A DNA stretch of 64,000 nucleotides from Brugia malayi (taxonomy: Eukaryota; Nematoda; Chromadorea; Rhabditida; Onchocercidae). The position numbers were made by a program, and so were the translations under genes. The stretch covers positions 7,692,187-7,756,186 of the forward strand of contig NW_025062475.1 of NCBI RefSeq assembly GCF_000002995.4, read 5' to 3'. Positions within the stretch are counted from its first letter, which is position 1. Each line of letters starts with the position of its first letter. Shown in pieces: positions 50,818-63,536 of this stretch. The notes below the pieces were generated by a model. That model was not told where the DNA came from. It ran no database searches and was given only the letters and a program-made list of their open reading frames with translations.

Positions 50818-53339
50818 ACAAAATTTGCAAAAATATAGCAACGGCGGAAGAACTGCATTTCATTTCTCCTTGATAATTTTACGAAATGGGAAATCGTTGT
50901 GTATTACAGCTTCTCATCAGCAATTGCTTATTTCGCTTAACACTCTGCTTCATTTGTAGAAAATGTCCAACTTAATGAATCCTGATCCTATCTCGAAAAT
51001 GAGAATGCCAAGATAAGTGACATACGCCAATTAGGATTGTGATACAGTGGCACAGAAAGACTACTTTTTCTCTTTGGACTACTTCAACAGTTTCATTTCT
51101 TTGCAGCGGCTTTTTTCACAACTGCTAATAAGTTAGGACTGATGATAATGACTGGGTTTCGTTTCGCTTTCCTATCAGGAAGAATGAAAGCATTTTAGTG
51201 GATCTAATGTTATGCCGAAGCCACTTTAATTACTGTCTTTTAACGCATTTATTAGTTACTTAAGTAAAGATGCGCCAACAAACCGTTCGTAAATCAGCGA
51301 AATGCAAAGCAATTTAAGAATCAGAGCATGTTCAATTTATTATATTGGAACGACTGTCATTTTGACTCCATAAAAAGGTTTACTTCAAAGTAGGAGATCA
51401 CTGGATCACCTAAACTCCCGACAGTTATGATGTATCAAGGAATATAAAACAAAAAACAAGTAATTTAAAAAGTTGTGACTGGAAAAATCAGTGAATCAGG
51501 AAGTAAACATACTACCATCTCGCTCATTCCACGTTTTATGCCTTATGGATTCAATTTGTGGAATATTATCAGTTGTCGGAATATTATCAGTTAAATCCAG
51601 TAAGAGAAGTAGGTGAAATCATTGAATTGTATAAATTTCAACTTCATAAAACTCTAACTGACTAATTAACTAATCATTGATTGATAATACTATTATATGG
51701 CATGAACAATCTCATCTCAAAACCTCTCAAACTGAAGCAATAGGATAACGATGACTAATACAAGCGTATGTGTCATATTTCTTATTCTGTGTAATCAGCC
51801 GTTACCGCAACTTTTATCAGCCCTGTAACCCTTCATCTATTTTCATGTCACTTTTTACCATCTCCAATGTTGATCAATCTACTTAATTCAGTTCTTCCTC
51901 CACTCAAACCTCAGTTCGCTCACCTTACGCTGGGCAGAGCAGAATGAGACATCAGATGAACGAATCACATAAATATTAGCTTATCTATAGTGGTGATCCT
52001 ACTTGTTTTTCTGGTGTAGAGTTGAGTCTTAAAAGTATGTTTACATATTAACCACAAAGAAACATGTGCGTAATAATATCCCATTCAGAAATATCAATGA
52101 GAAAAGAGAGGAATTAAAAAAGTAATAAACGAATTATATCGTATGAATCTTACAGCAATGATAAGGCATTTACATTTTATCTATTAATTCAAAAACTTGT
52201 AACTTTTTCTTACATTTTTAATACGATAATTTCCACTGATAGTCAATATCATTAAATAGGGTTGATGTTAAAAGTGACATTCGGTATATTTGCGAATTAA
52301 AAGAGTAAGAAAGTTTGAAATCAAAAATGATCGATGTACATGAGTTGCTTTATAGAAAATAGCGAAAAGATTTGTTTTCGAATAGCAATTTAAATGGGAA
52401 ATGATGAAACAGAAAAATAACAGAAATGGAAGAGGGTAGCATAACAAGAGGAAAGTGTACTGAGGTGTAAACAATGAGGAATGTTGAATTATTGCTCACT
52501 TATAACATTGTTGATATTTGATTTGACTTCTCCTTTGCAGTTCACTGTGAGTTAAACAGAAAAGTTACAAATTATTTTTGATACGTCTGACTTCTCGTAT
52601 TTAAGGCATGCTAATGTAATGGTAATGTAACAGATATTTTTTCGTGTGGCAACCTCAACTCAAATCTTTGCACTTATATATCTTCCTGGATTATGCTGTA
52701 AACTGCAGAGTAATGGAATTGAAAAATACTCATGGTAAGAACTGAAAAGAAGAATAAGGGAAGCATGAAAAAAGCCATCAAATTTTCAGATTGATAATAT
52801 AATATCATTATTATTATTTACTGCAATTCGAATAATAACAATAGCAGGTTGCACATATCACAACTCCACTTTATTTTCCAAATCATTTCCTCAGTACTCA
52901 ACTTGTCCAGTATAAAATGCGAAAAAAAATTAAGGCGGCTGCATGCAATGAAGTGAAGTACAAAAAGAAGCATAAAGTTCAACATTTCCTGATGATGTAG
53001 AAAGATACAGGAAAGATAATGGCGTTGGATGATGACATGGCGACACTAGTGAACGTTGCACTCTGGGTCGAGTCCATTGGTAGGTAATTCGAACTGTTCT
53101 ACCTCATTTCTACTATACAAGGGAGGAAGCAGAAATAATCTTTTGAAAATTAAACTGCATGTTGGAATGATCTGTGAATGATAACCACTTAGATTGTTCG
53201 GTCATACTTTGCAGTACTTGTTGAAGTAGACATTACTGATACGAAGATTTTAACAATTATTGATTTGTATAAATTAAAACCTAGTCAAATAAAACAAAAA
53301 TTTAATCGAGTTCAAAATGTTTATAAACTGCATTATTAT
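50818..53339. other. Intergenic, nothing recognised
   Basis: About 2.5 kb of AT-rich DNA with only short frames and no clear repeats beyond a small duplication near 51557-51592 (GGAATATTATCAGTT twice). Confidence 0.5.
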
Positions 53340-54695
53340 CTACATTTGTTTGGAATCGGGCAGATAACGGATTTTTGATTTGAAGCCTTCATTACTGATT
53401 ATGAAATTGGCTGCATTTGTGTGAAGCCAACGAACTGGCGCGTCTTTTAAACGATTATCGACCAGTTGTGGCAAATTCGTATTTTTGCCTTTGTTCGAAG
53501 GATGCTTGACGGACACATCTTTTCGCACCTGCAAATAAATAAAAAAATTAGGCATCCAACATATAACATTAAATATTAGTAATATTAGGGAGGGAATGTT
53601 TTGGTAACTTCCAAAGCAGTGCAAGGACGTGCAGCTTGTGCAGGTCATCCAGTTGCTTCAAAATGATGATAAAGCACTGATGATACTAAAATAATGAACA
53701 GAAATTAGCAACCATAACTGAGAAAATTACTTCAGCGTAGTATTGCACCCTTCCTGGATAGTCATCATACTGATCACAAACATGTTTCACGAGGTCACTG
53801 TAACCGGTCTGACCAATTTTCAACAGAATCCAATGTTTCGTTTCATTTTGATAATAACAACCTGTAATTGTTTATTATATACAGAGACACGTCTTTAATA
53901 TTTATCCAGTTCATTTGAAAACATGACGAATAACAACTTTACCTGTAATCCATCGACCGTTTTCCAAACAGAGCCACTGGAAATAATTCTCTCGGAACAG
54001 ATCACCTGTATGATATTGCGTATTATTAACCACACATCGAGGTTCTAAAATTAGATGGAAATTCTTACTATTCAGAACGAAGAAATTATGAATGATTCTT
54101 ATAGATGAAATCATTAAGTCTTCGGATTTTCTACGTAAAGTTCATCCTTACCTTCTTCATATTTAAGCCTGAACGTATTATGACTACAGCTAAACCAAAA
54201 GCCATCAATAGTTTTATTGTCACCAGCCTGAATTAATACCTTCCCGGATCGATCGCTACTTTGACAACCCAGAAATTCTGATTGATAACTGCAAATCATT
54301 ATTGACAGCACTTCATGAGGAAGCTAAATTCCTTGAAAAGAAATGTACTAATCATTTCTTTCATTCCCATCTTTGTATGTGTATAGGCTAGCAAAACTTT
54401 TTATACCCGTCCTTTCCATTACATCTGTAGACCCAAGTATCATCGTCGAGCCACTTCTCACCATTTCTCCTGCATCCACCGTTCCAGTCACGACAGTCAC
54501 AATCCCCTGTAATATTCTTTTCACATATAAGATATTAATAATAATTTCTCAAAATCTTCTATCAATTCTTCACTTGTGATCGTCTTTTTAACAATTTTCT
54601 TCATTTCAAAAATTGCAAGAATTACTTGGGAACAACTCATTTTCGAATGAACTGATTTCCTGAATGCAGAAGGATATCAGCAGGAATGACCACAT
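53340..54695 (-). CDS. Secreted MIG-18-like (fibronectin type I-like) protein
   Basis: Six exons on the minus strand: 54695-54626, 54506-54407, 54288-54152, 54044-53943, 53861-53731 and 53528-53340; 242 aa, all phases consistent. The first exon gives a clean signal peptide (MWSFLLISFCIQEISS). Two tandem cysteine modules follow: one from DCDCRDWNGGCRRNG through TWVYRCNG and EFLGCQSS to FWFSCS, the other from RCVVNNTQYHTGDLF through FQWLCLENGRW and GCYYQ to KHVCDQ. The pattern C-x-N-G, W/F-x-C, G-C-x and a final C resembles the nematode 'abnormal cell migration protein 18-like fibronectin type I' domain. MIG-18 is an extracellular-matrix factor in gonad leader-cell migration. The last 60 residues are basic and low in cysteine. 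The family is assigned by pattern, so it is less certain than the gene structure. Confidence 0.75.
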
Positions 54696-57074
54696 GTATC
54701 ACTTCTGAAGTTCCATTAAATTTAAAATTTAATGAGCATTAGATACAGAAGGATGAAATGTGCCTCAGATGAAGACGATAAGACATACTAACTAGTAAAA
54801 CGATAACTACCTTCTCCAGGTATTTTTTATTTCTTTTCCCTATTCCTAAAAGAAGAGGATCTAGCTGATAGTTTTAGATAGCAATAACAAATAAAAAAAT
54901 ATTGAAAAATAAAAAAAAAAAATTAATCCAAAATTTAAAAAATCTTTCTTGGTTATGTGCATTATTGGTAATGAAAAAAATAAGGTTGATAAGTTCCTAT
55001 CAATGAAAGTGCAGTACACAGTGCATCAACGACAGTCATCTTTCGATAACTTTTTTTTCAGGACAGTTATGAGAAAGGAATAAAAATTCCAGAGAAAAAA
55101 TTGAAGAAACAATAGATGTAGGGTACATGAAAACGGAGTGGAAAGTAAAGAATTTCGAATTTCACTCTTCGCTAGGAAATTCACTGGCATACATTGAACC
55201 CGTTCTGACCCTTCTCTATCCACTGAATCATTCATTACTTCATTTATTGTTTACCGTGATAAATATCATCATCCGTTAACAAAATACCGATTTGTCTTCT
55301 GTCATTTATTCTTATATGAATTTCATTTTTCACCAATAAGTCTTCCTTCATTTTTAAATTTCAATATCTGAACAGCCATTGAAGAAGTCTTATATATTAA
55401 TCAAAGATGCATTCTTCAATACTTATTAAGCTATCAATGCTTTTAATTTCTTTCTTAAGCTATCAATACTTTTAATTCCTTTCTTACATTTTATTTTTTT
55501 AATAATCATGACTTTTAATGGCTTCACATGGAAGTAAGATAGTAATACCCAAAAATGATATCCCTTCCTTATTTCAAAGTAACACTACCTGTAAATTTCC
55601 AAATAATAGAGATAATGAAACTTCAACATTGAAATCAAACTACACAATAGCAGTAGTTTCGGTGTTCAGTTAAAGAGTGAATTGATGAAAGCCAACATCA
55701 AATGTTTTCAATTATCTAACTCATTCTATAAATTCTCGCATTTATGAATTTTGTTTGGTGCTTGATGGGTCAGCTTATGCTTTGAAGACGTAGCAATATT
55801 ACTACACATCTACAGCTGTGTAAAATTTTAGGCGAAAATTGGAACAAATGAGTTTTGAAATGACACATACAGATAAGTAATGGATGTCTCCTCAACTACC
55901 TCAGTTTATGCACTATATCTGTTTATAATGTAATCCTCTGGTGAAATGCAATAAAGACAAAACATGTTAAAAAAATATCTCTCGGAAGATAACCAACTGG
56001 AACGACATCAACTATTGAAAAAAGAGCCGCACTGAGAATTTTCAAACTCTTTTCACAGAATCTGCCAAAATGCAACTAACGCATCCTGCACCATAAACAA
56101 CATAATTAACAAAGCGAGGTGAACAGAATATTCTGATGACTGGCACAATCCTCTCAATTTTTCTCAGTATTATGTGAACATTATTTGGATATATGTAGTT
56201 TAAAAGAATTAAATGATTCAATAAAGGAGAACACATTCAAAAAGAGAGCCATTATCTGCTTTCACCTTATATTCTATCAAGAATGCAACTTCTAGATAGT
56301 TGTTGATATTTTCCGGATAACGAAAAAAAATAGTACAGTTAACCATCTGTTATAGATTAGTTTTCATTAACAAAGTAACAAAAAGACTTGTATTGCAAAA
56401 CACGCCACCTTTATGTAAACCAGTTAGCATGACAATAATAAGAGGGTCTGAGATGTATCCGCAGAACACTATTCACTCTCACCCATTTGCAAATATACTG
56501 TTTCCTTCAACACTGACGATCTGATTGAAATTAAACCAAACTTAGCCATTCGGTTTACGACTGTCACACAGTTCAAAACACTGAACAACAGTCGGGATTG
56601 TTCTCGGGACCACTGGAAATCTATATTTTATTGCATTACAAAAGCATAACACTCAAACGGCAGGAAGAAATTTTCCTAGAATATAGCAATATACGCAACA
56701 GATTGGAAGTATTTGGAAAATTTAAATATAAACAAGTCAGCACAATACACAAGGCATTCTAACATCCTTCACTAGACATCTAATAGATATTTAAATATGC
56801 ATTTTTTAGAAGTAATGCAAATCTATCTGTTTACCTATCCATATATTTAGTGCTTTGTCAGCAGTAATATCGAGGGTAAAAAATTACATAACTATCGTGA
56901 AATTTGAGGAATTTTCCAAAATCAAACTACTTTCTTCTACACTGATCTTGAGTAACCTGAAAAACGACAGTAAACTGCTGATTGTAAGGACGTTCACATT
57001 CTGCACAGATGAAAGTAGAAGGATAGGAAACACTTTTGGAATGACACAAATGTATACAAATAACTAATAACTTT
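54696..57074. other. Intergenic between MIG-18-like and Ly6 genes
   Basis: Contains a 29-bp tandem duplication at 55426-55483 and poly(A) runs near 54910. No gene supported. Confidence 0.5.
55426..55483. repeat. 29-bp tandem duplication
   Basis: Two adjacent 29-bp copies (55426-55454 and 55455-55483), each beginning TTAAGCTATCAAT, differ at two positions. Noncoding. Confidence 0.9.
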
Positions 57075-58393
57075 CTACTGATATTTAGGATGCACTATAG
57101 CAATTATAATTACAAACAGGAGGATCAAGGAGAGATATCGTGTCGTTATCTGTTGTGTACCATTGCAAGGTATATCCTGTAATATATTAATTCAGGAACG
57201 AGAATTTACGCAGTACATAATGTACGTATGTGAGTAGTAATATATTTAACAAGGACACTTTTGTAGTCGTGGATGTATTAGAGTTATTAACTTTCTTGAG
57301 GCCTTAACGAGAACAGAACACAAAAATGTTTGAGAATTAATAATCTTGAACTGATGTTGCTCGTTCATTCGCAAGCATTCATGTTCTTGAAAATAAGTGA
57401 GCAAAGATATATAAATGAGATACGTAGAAAATTTGGTCTTCCCTTATTCGAGTAAAAATTTCATGGGATTCAAACTTACTCCGTTTACATTTTCGCAATG
57501 GTAATACAACAATTTGACAGCTTTATTGCCCTGTTTGCGTATTCCGTCTAACTGCTTATCACCCGTATATGCACACTCTCTAATTATTTGCGCTGGTAAC
57601 TCTTCTACGCTCTAAAATTCTTAGATTAATGTAACTGCGAAAAAACTGTTTCGACCCAAACCAAGCTGTCGATCGTGATGTGGCCAGTTATAGTTAGTAA
57701 GAATTTCGGCAGATATGGATCATTTTCCACGTCTGAACGTCTTAAGAACTTAAGCAGCAACTTTCGGAGAAGTATATAAACTGGGGATGGAGAGTGGTAA
57801 GAATAAATATGTAAATTAATACAGCATACTTGAACAATTTTACGGCATGCAATAGGTTTATTACCGGCATAGGTACCATCCTTCAGTAATGGACATAACT
57901 TGGTATATTGATTCAGATCTTTAGCATCACTCGAATCACAGTTTGCATCGTTCGCTGAATTACATTGATAGCATCGCATCGGTCGATCTCTGAAAACATC
58001 GTAATCGATATGGATAAGGTTAGATCTTGGAAGTGTGACCAATTTAGAACAGGGTATCAATATAGTTAATTTTATGTTCCGAATAGACAACTACGAGTAT
58101 ACTCAACGAAACCCCTTGGTCAGCAACTAATTCCCAGGTCATGCAACTACATGCTTCTTTAAACAAAGATAAAGAGAAAGCAAGAGAATTTCTATCAAAT
58201 TATTTGCTCAATCAATCAAATGATTGAATTAGCGCTGATTTGAATTACTTAGGCTAACATTAAAGAATACTATTCCGCTAGAAGGTTTGTAGAAATGTTG
58301 TCCTAGTAGTTTCAGATGTAACAAGCGAATAGCTCACGCAATAACAATCAGGCCAACAGCAAATAACAGCAAATTCGTTGTCAACACTCTCAT
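57075..58393 (-). CDS. Ly6/uPAR-domain, probably GPI-anchored protein
   Basis: Four exons on the minus strand: 58393-58338, 57989-57830, 57611-57480 and 57176-57075; 149 aa. Signal peptide MRVLTTNLLLFAVGLIVIA. The mature chain begins DRPMRCYQCNSAND, the usual C-x-x-C start of a Ly6 three-finger domain. Further cysteines follow in NCDSS, KLCPLL, ACRKIVQ, ECAYTG and YYHCENVNG, and the domain closes with DIPCNG, which fits the family's terminal C-N. A hydrophobic tail (YLSLILLFVIIIAIVH) with a very short end suits a GPI-attachment signal or a single membrane anchor. Ly6 proteins work at the cell surface as modulators of receptors and channels (QVR/CD59/ODR-2-like proteins in animals); the partner here is unknown. 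All junctions keep phase. Confidence 0.85.
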
Positions 58394-58814
58394 TTCTGAA
58401 AATGGATGCAATGAAGAATCTTCCATTCTCTTACTTTACACAAAAAGCAGTTCAGCATAAGCATAATTATCCATAAATTATAAAGAATCCATAAATTTAT
58501 AAAGAATTATGAAAGCAATATCCATCGCAGTTATTGGAATATCTTGTAAAGATGCTGAAAAGAACATGTCAGTGGTTGATATGTGATCGATAATAATTTA
58601 AAAAAAAAGGATGGAAGGAAGAATAATGTGATACGTATTGGTCATCGCGTAAACACCGTCACATAGCGACAATCTATCCACGATCACTGATTGGTATATT
58701 AAATGATTAATCTGATCTTTCATCCTAAGATGTCTCTCGTAAAGAAAGGACAGCGGGGAGTGCTCCATCACATTAAACAGTTAGCAAAAGGCATAGAGCC
58801 ACAGACATTAGGAA
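58394..58814. other. Upstream of the Ly6 gene
   Basis: Presumed Ly6 promoter. A 48-codon open frame at 58730-58876 (MSLVKKGQRGVLHHIKQL at its start) overlaps the candidate small gene below in another frame. I cannot decide whether either is real. Confidence 0.35.
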
Positions 58815-59038
58815 ATGGACAGAAAAAGAGGAAAGGTCACTCAAGAAAACAAGGATCTATGGACTTCGTCAATTAGACAACAGCAACATAACATGCAGGT
58901 ATGTCATCCGCTCATATATATATATATGCATACATACATACATACACACATACACACATATATATACATAACAACTGCATTGCTGGTGTTATTGATGTGC
59001 AACTGCAGCTGAATGCCGAGTGTAGTGGTGGTAATTAA
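58815..59038 (+). CDS. Possible 37-aa two-exon peptide
   Basis: Not recognised. Exon 58815-58898 (starts MDRKRGKVTQENKDLW) ends at a strong GTATGT donor; an ACTGCAG acceptor leads in phase to 59009-59038 (LNAECSGGN, then TAA). The intron is mostly an AT/ACAT microsatellite. The product is very short and could be chance. Confidence 0.13.
58913..58970. repeat. AT / ACAT / CA microsatellite
   Basis: A run of TA units passes into TACA tetramers, then CA and TA units again. It is a compound microsatellite and likely length-variable between individuals. Confidence 0.95.
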
Positions 59039-61484
59039 ATGTTGGCTAGCTCGTCGTCTAGCTGTCCTGAAGCATCACCCACTGCAGCAGTGCACAGAGA
59101 GACCTCGGAAAAAGACGGAAGAGTGTGACGATGACGTACTTACTGCTCCACACTGATCATTTTTTGATGTCAAGTAGGTACTTTGAAAAGTTCACTTCTT
59201 CGTCTCCTGTCTGTCACATGTATTTGCCTCATCGCTCTTATTTCCCTTTCCTTCTGTTATGCTAATCAAAATTTAGCTTATCAGTAGCAAACTCATTACC
59301 ATATCTCGTTCTTTAAACAGATATGTGTAGAAGAAGTAGGAACGAAGTTCTAAGCGACTTTGTACAGTGAATATTAGTGTTCCTCAGTCTACGTGAAAAT
59401 TAATTGAAAAATATGTTTTTCTAGTTTCAGTTCATCTCACTAAAATGATAATTTCATCGATTATGGCAAGATTGCATTTAGCACGAACTACTTACGTTCT
59501 TCATTTACAAGGAATTCATACATTTATGATTTCCCAAAAGACGTGGTAGAACTTGATTTCTCTTCTTTATAACAGACTATGAACATGTCGCAAAGGTATC
59601 ATCAATTAATAAGCGTAACAGGCATACGGCGGCACAACTCCGTTTACTTGCATTTCTTCCTGGATTTCTGTTCTTTCGCAACGAGCAACTATTAGACTAA
59701 AGAAAGAGCCAGAAAAGAATCTTGTTTAACAGTTGTTCAGGTGTATGCGTCACAATATTCTGAGTCATATCTCCCGAATCATCAGGATACCTTGACTTTG
59801 CACTACTGCTCAGCTGTTCCTACCAGTTACTAGCAACAAACGAATAAATCTCACAATAACCCGCCTTCTCCGTTTTTTAGACTCGGAAATAGGTCCAACG
59901 TCGCCAGTGACAATGGAAATGTATGGAACTTGAACGCCTTACCTCTCTACATCTACGCAGAGCTTTCCTTTCCTTTGCCTTCATTATGGAAGACGAATAT
60001 CACTTTATTTGATTAAAGTATAAAAAACAACGAAAAAGAATACAAATGTCATAAAATGCTTGTTTATATGTTCGATAGTATGATTTAGACTTATGTATGT
60101 GAGATGCGCACTGTACAAGAGGAAACAGTAAAATAACAAAACAAAAAAGTCTGTAAAAATTTCCCCCCTCCTTCAATAATAAAATATATAGGTGAGATAT
60201 TGTTATTATTCTATGTCTGCTTTAAAATACCACATCTTCAAAAATGCAAAACTACAAAAAACCAGAAAACAACTTTTACAATAGAAACCCTATAACCTAC
60301 AATAAGTTCGGAAATTATTCATGAACAAACAGCAGGTGCAAAGGATAAAAGGATAAAGTTCAACTATCCAATCCAATCACTAGGACTGGAGCAGGAAACG
60401 ATGAGGTTAATAAAACAAAAGAAATATATCTCTCAGTTATTTTGAAATAAGAAGCAACAAAGTCAAGAGGGAATGAAGCAAAAATACACATTCAGACTTA
60501 AAATTACGTGAATAACTTCCCTTTCCCATAAGAATATTTAGAGTTTGCATACGGCTTATATGCATAATCAGATGTTATTCATATGTATAAAAAGTTCACC
60601 GACATTGTAACAAATAAAATCAAGCAAATACTCAACAAAAAGCTAAGATACCGGGAAAACTTGGACATTTAAGAAAGAAATGCCATAAAACAAAGAAGAT
60701 ACACGTCTTGAAAAAAGGAAAAAAAAAAGCTTACAGTGCAGAATAAACACAGATTCATGCTATACACAAACGCCTTTAAACCAGATTGTTTATCAATAAA
60801 TAGAGGGTAATACTATGACAGCGGTAATCGAACATATTGAGTAACAGTACTTTGTCTTAAGCACGACCTTCCATTAACGCTACAGTTATTGCTTTCTAGA
60901 AAATAACAAATGGCCTGTTTTATCTTTTATCAAGAATTTCATGTCGGAAAAAGCTCTGATACGGTCCTGAATTGTCCCGGAAAAAAAATGTTAACATCAG
61001 AATCGCTGTCGTTGTGACATCATAATCCTTCCTGATTGGAGAGATTCATTACTACCAAAAACTGGTTGAAACCGGTAACATAATTACTTGTTTTCATTTT
61101 TCATCGAATGGAAACCAGAAAGCTGAAATGTAATCATATATTTTCTGTCTCAACCTCTATCAACGGTTTCTGAAATGTTATACGCTCAGTATAATAATAA
61201 ACCAGCTTTATCGAGTATTACCTCGGCAACTTAACTTCCAAAACTATGCAATTATAGACAATTTGCTTGTCTGAACACATGTACCTGAACAGATCTAACA
61301 AGAAATTTTTCAAAATCACGCGAAAATTGTATTTGTATTCATAGAAATCATTCTCTTCATTCATTAGTTCTGATATTTCAAAGCAGAAGTTGTGAAATAA
61401 AAAAAAAAGCTGTGACATTAAATCTAAAAGTATACCCGAGGAAGCAAATAAAGCTAATGAATTTTCAGTCTTGAATAATTTCTG
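59039..61484. other. Intergenic, nothing recognised
   Basis: About 2.4 kb. The first 120 bases are more GC-rich (GCTAGCTCGTCGTCTAGC region); the rest is A-rich and may include the 3' UTR of the KANSL1-like gene. A minus-strand frame at 61218-61418 might be a further 3' exon of that gene, but I could not place a junction. Confidence 0.4.
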
Positions 61485-63536
61485 TCATAAAAGAAATACA
61501 AATACCATGGGGACAGAGAAAATTCTCGGTGAATACGGTGAAGCCATAGACGGTCGGTCATAGTCGGGTACAGATATTGATTCACCGTTATTCGAACTCA
61601 GTTGATCGTCATCAAAAGCATAATACATAGCTGCAGGACTTGGTGCAGCAGATACTGAGTGAACACTTTCTAGTAAACTCAGACTTTCTGCCGAACCAGT
61701 AGCAGATGGAGCAGTGCTTGCCGCTCGAAGTTTGGAATGACTAGATCCTGACAACTTAGAGGCTGTTGATGCTGATTTTGCGGCTACATAATCCCTAAAA
61801 AAGATTGTAGTTAATAGAAAAACACTGTCGGTTATCATTCGAAGAACAAAACTGAGCAAAAGTAAAACAGATTAATGTTAAGGATAATTTAAGGTCTATT
61901 ATAAATAATTGTAAACATAAAATAAACCTGTACTGTTGGAAACGTTTTCGTTCATTTAATTCGTATGGCAGATGCCGCCTCGATATGTTTGCTATACATG
62001 AGCATTCTGCCAGATGCGTGCATCCTGAACTTTCCTCGGATACCAATTTCAATGGCTTTCGTTCCCAACTAAAAGAGCACAGTCATTTAAACCGTCACTT
62101 CATTTAAACCAAAAATAGATTATATTACAGTTATAACCTATATCACTCTTTCAACAGAAAAAAATTCATTCGCAAATACGATGATCCTTAACTAAGTTAA
62201 AACAAAAACACAGGAAAGAAAAAATGAAGATCTCAAAAGAAAAAAAGAAATACTTACTGTGGTATACAAATTTCTTTATAATCAATTTTCTGAGGGAGGC
62301 CGGGCATTGGTTCGACAAGACCATCTTCAATGTCATTTGTACGAAGCAGCCGAAGTCGATGGTTAGTAAATTTACGGTTCCGGAAGTCTCCATTCCTCTT
62401 TCGATCAAACGATCTTCCCACAAGGTTTTGACCAGTACGTTTCAACGTTGACGGTCGTTTGGACTAGAAACATTGGTATTAATTAACCAAGCATTTAGAT
62501 TAAATAAGGCTAACTTGAAAAATAAAAATAGAAAGGAAGTAATGCCCAAAGTCAAGAACCTAGAGTGTTTATTTAGTTCGTGCTATGGACAAACAGCCAC
62601 TTAATCTCGCATAATGCTCATTAAAACTCAAGGAGAGTCAATAACTCGAAACTTCAAAGATACTTCGGCGAGTTTTGTACTTTTCACGCATAGCTAATTT
62701 CTATTACATAAACTATTATAATATACATTCATACAAATATGTGTGAGTGAATTTTAAGAACGAAAGATAAAAATAATTCAACAATTACATATGAACTTCG
62801 ATGGGAATAATTTGTAGGCGGTTGGTACTCCTCGTCATCATCATAACTTTCTTCACTCTCACTTCTCTCTCGTTTCCTTCGTGTCTGTCTATCATCCACT
62901 ATAACTGCTTCCTTTACCACCATCTTTCGTTCCTCCAAAAATGTAGTCCATGTAGAGCGATCAAATCTGAAAATTTTTACAGTTATAAAAAATACTATAA
63001 CACATATGTACACAAATATAAAAACTCATACCTTTTACGCAAATGTATTAACGGTCGAGTCGATCTTCGATGGCAGTAGACTTCAGCACCTCGTTCTATG
63101 GGTATCGCTGTAAAAATAAAATTCGTATTTCAAATATTAACTAACAAATTATTTAAAATTCTTTACGATCCACAATGTTTCTTTGCTATGTTGAGGAATA
63201 CATGATCAATGGATTAAGATTCTTCTTATAATATAATGTGATAATAAAAAGCAAATTACAAAAGAGAGCTATATTTACATACATCACTGGTCAAATAATA
63301 CTTAACATCACATATGTTTCAATTTTGAAAGAGTTATATCTGTTGTATATATCTTTCAAATTTCCTGTTTCCAATACTGCGAGTTTTAATGACAATCATT
63401 AGAAAGACCTGCAAGCAAAGGAAGTGGAGGAAAAACTCGATTATCCACAGCAGCGTATGACCTTACGCGTTCGCCAATATCCAATAATATAGGAATTTCA
63501 TGTTCAATGAGACCGTTTTTCCCTATCCTGTCCATC
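61485..63536 (-). CDS. KANSL1-like PEHE-domain protein (NSL complex), 5'-partial
   Basis: Six exons on the minus strand: 63536-63409, 63107-63032, 62966-62789, 62463-62258, 62068-61928 and 61794-61485; about 345 aa visible. KANSL1 is the scaffold of the NSL chromatin complex that holds the MOF/KAT8 histone acetyltransferase through its PEHE domain. The strongest match is IDYKEICIPHWERKPLKLV, which parallels the start of the human PEHE domain (YKEILTPSWRE), followed by ELNERKRFQQYR and a Ser/Ala-rich tail with SMASPYSPR. Upstream are HEIPILLDIGERVRSY, FPPLPLLA, EVYCHRRSTRPLIHLRKRFD and an acidic DDDEEYQPP patch. The first exon starts in phase 2 (or with its own ATG after a trans-splice site), so earlier exons probably lie past 63540. 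A GTATTTG donor inside the last exon could mean another 3' exon. Confidence 0.7.

Noticed and set aside
53060..53095. tRNA-like GGTCGAGTCC segment
   Set aside because: Cannot fold into a T-arm with the flanks, and no acceptor stem is present.
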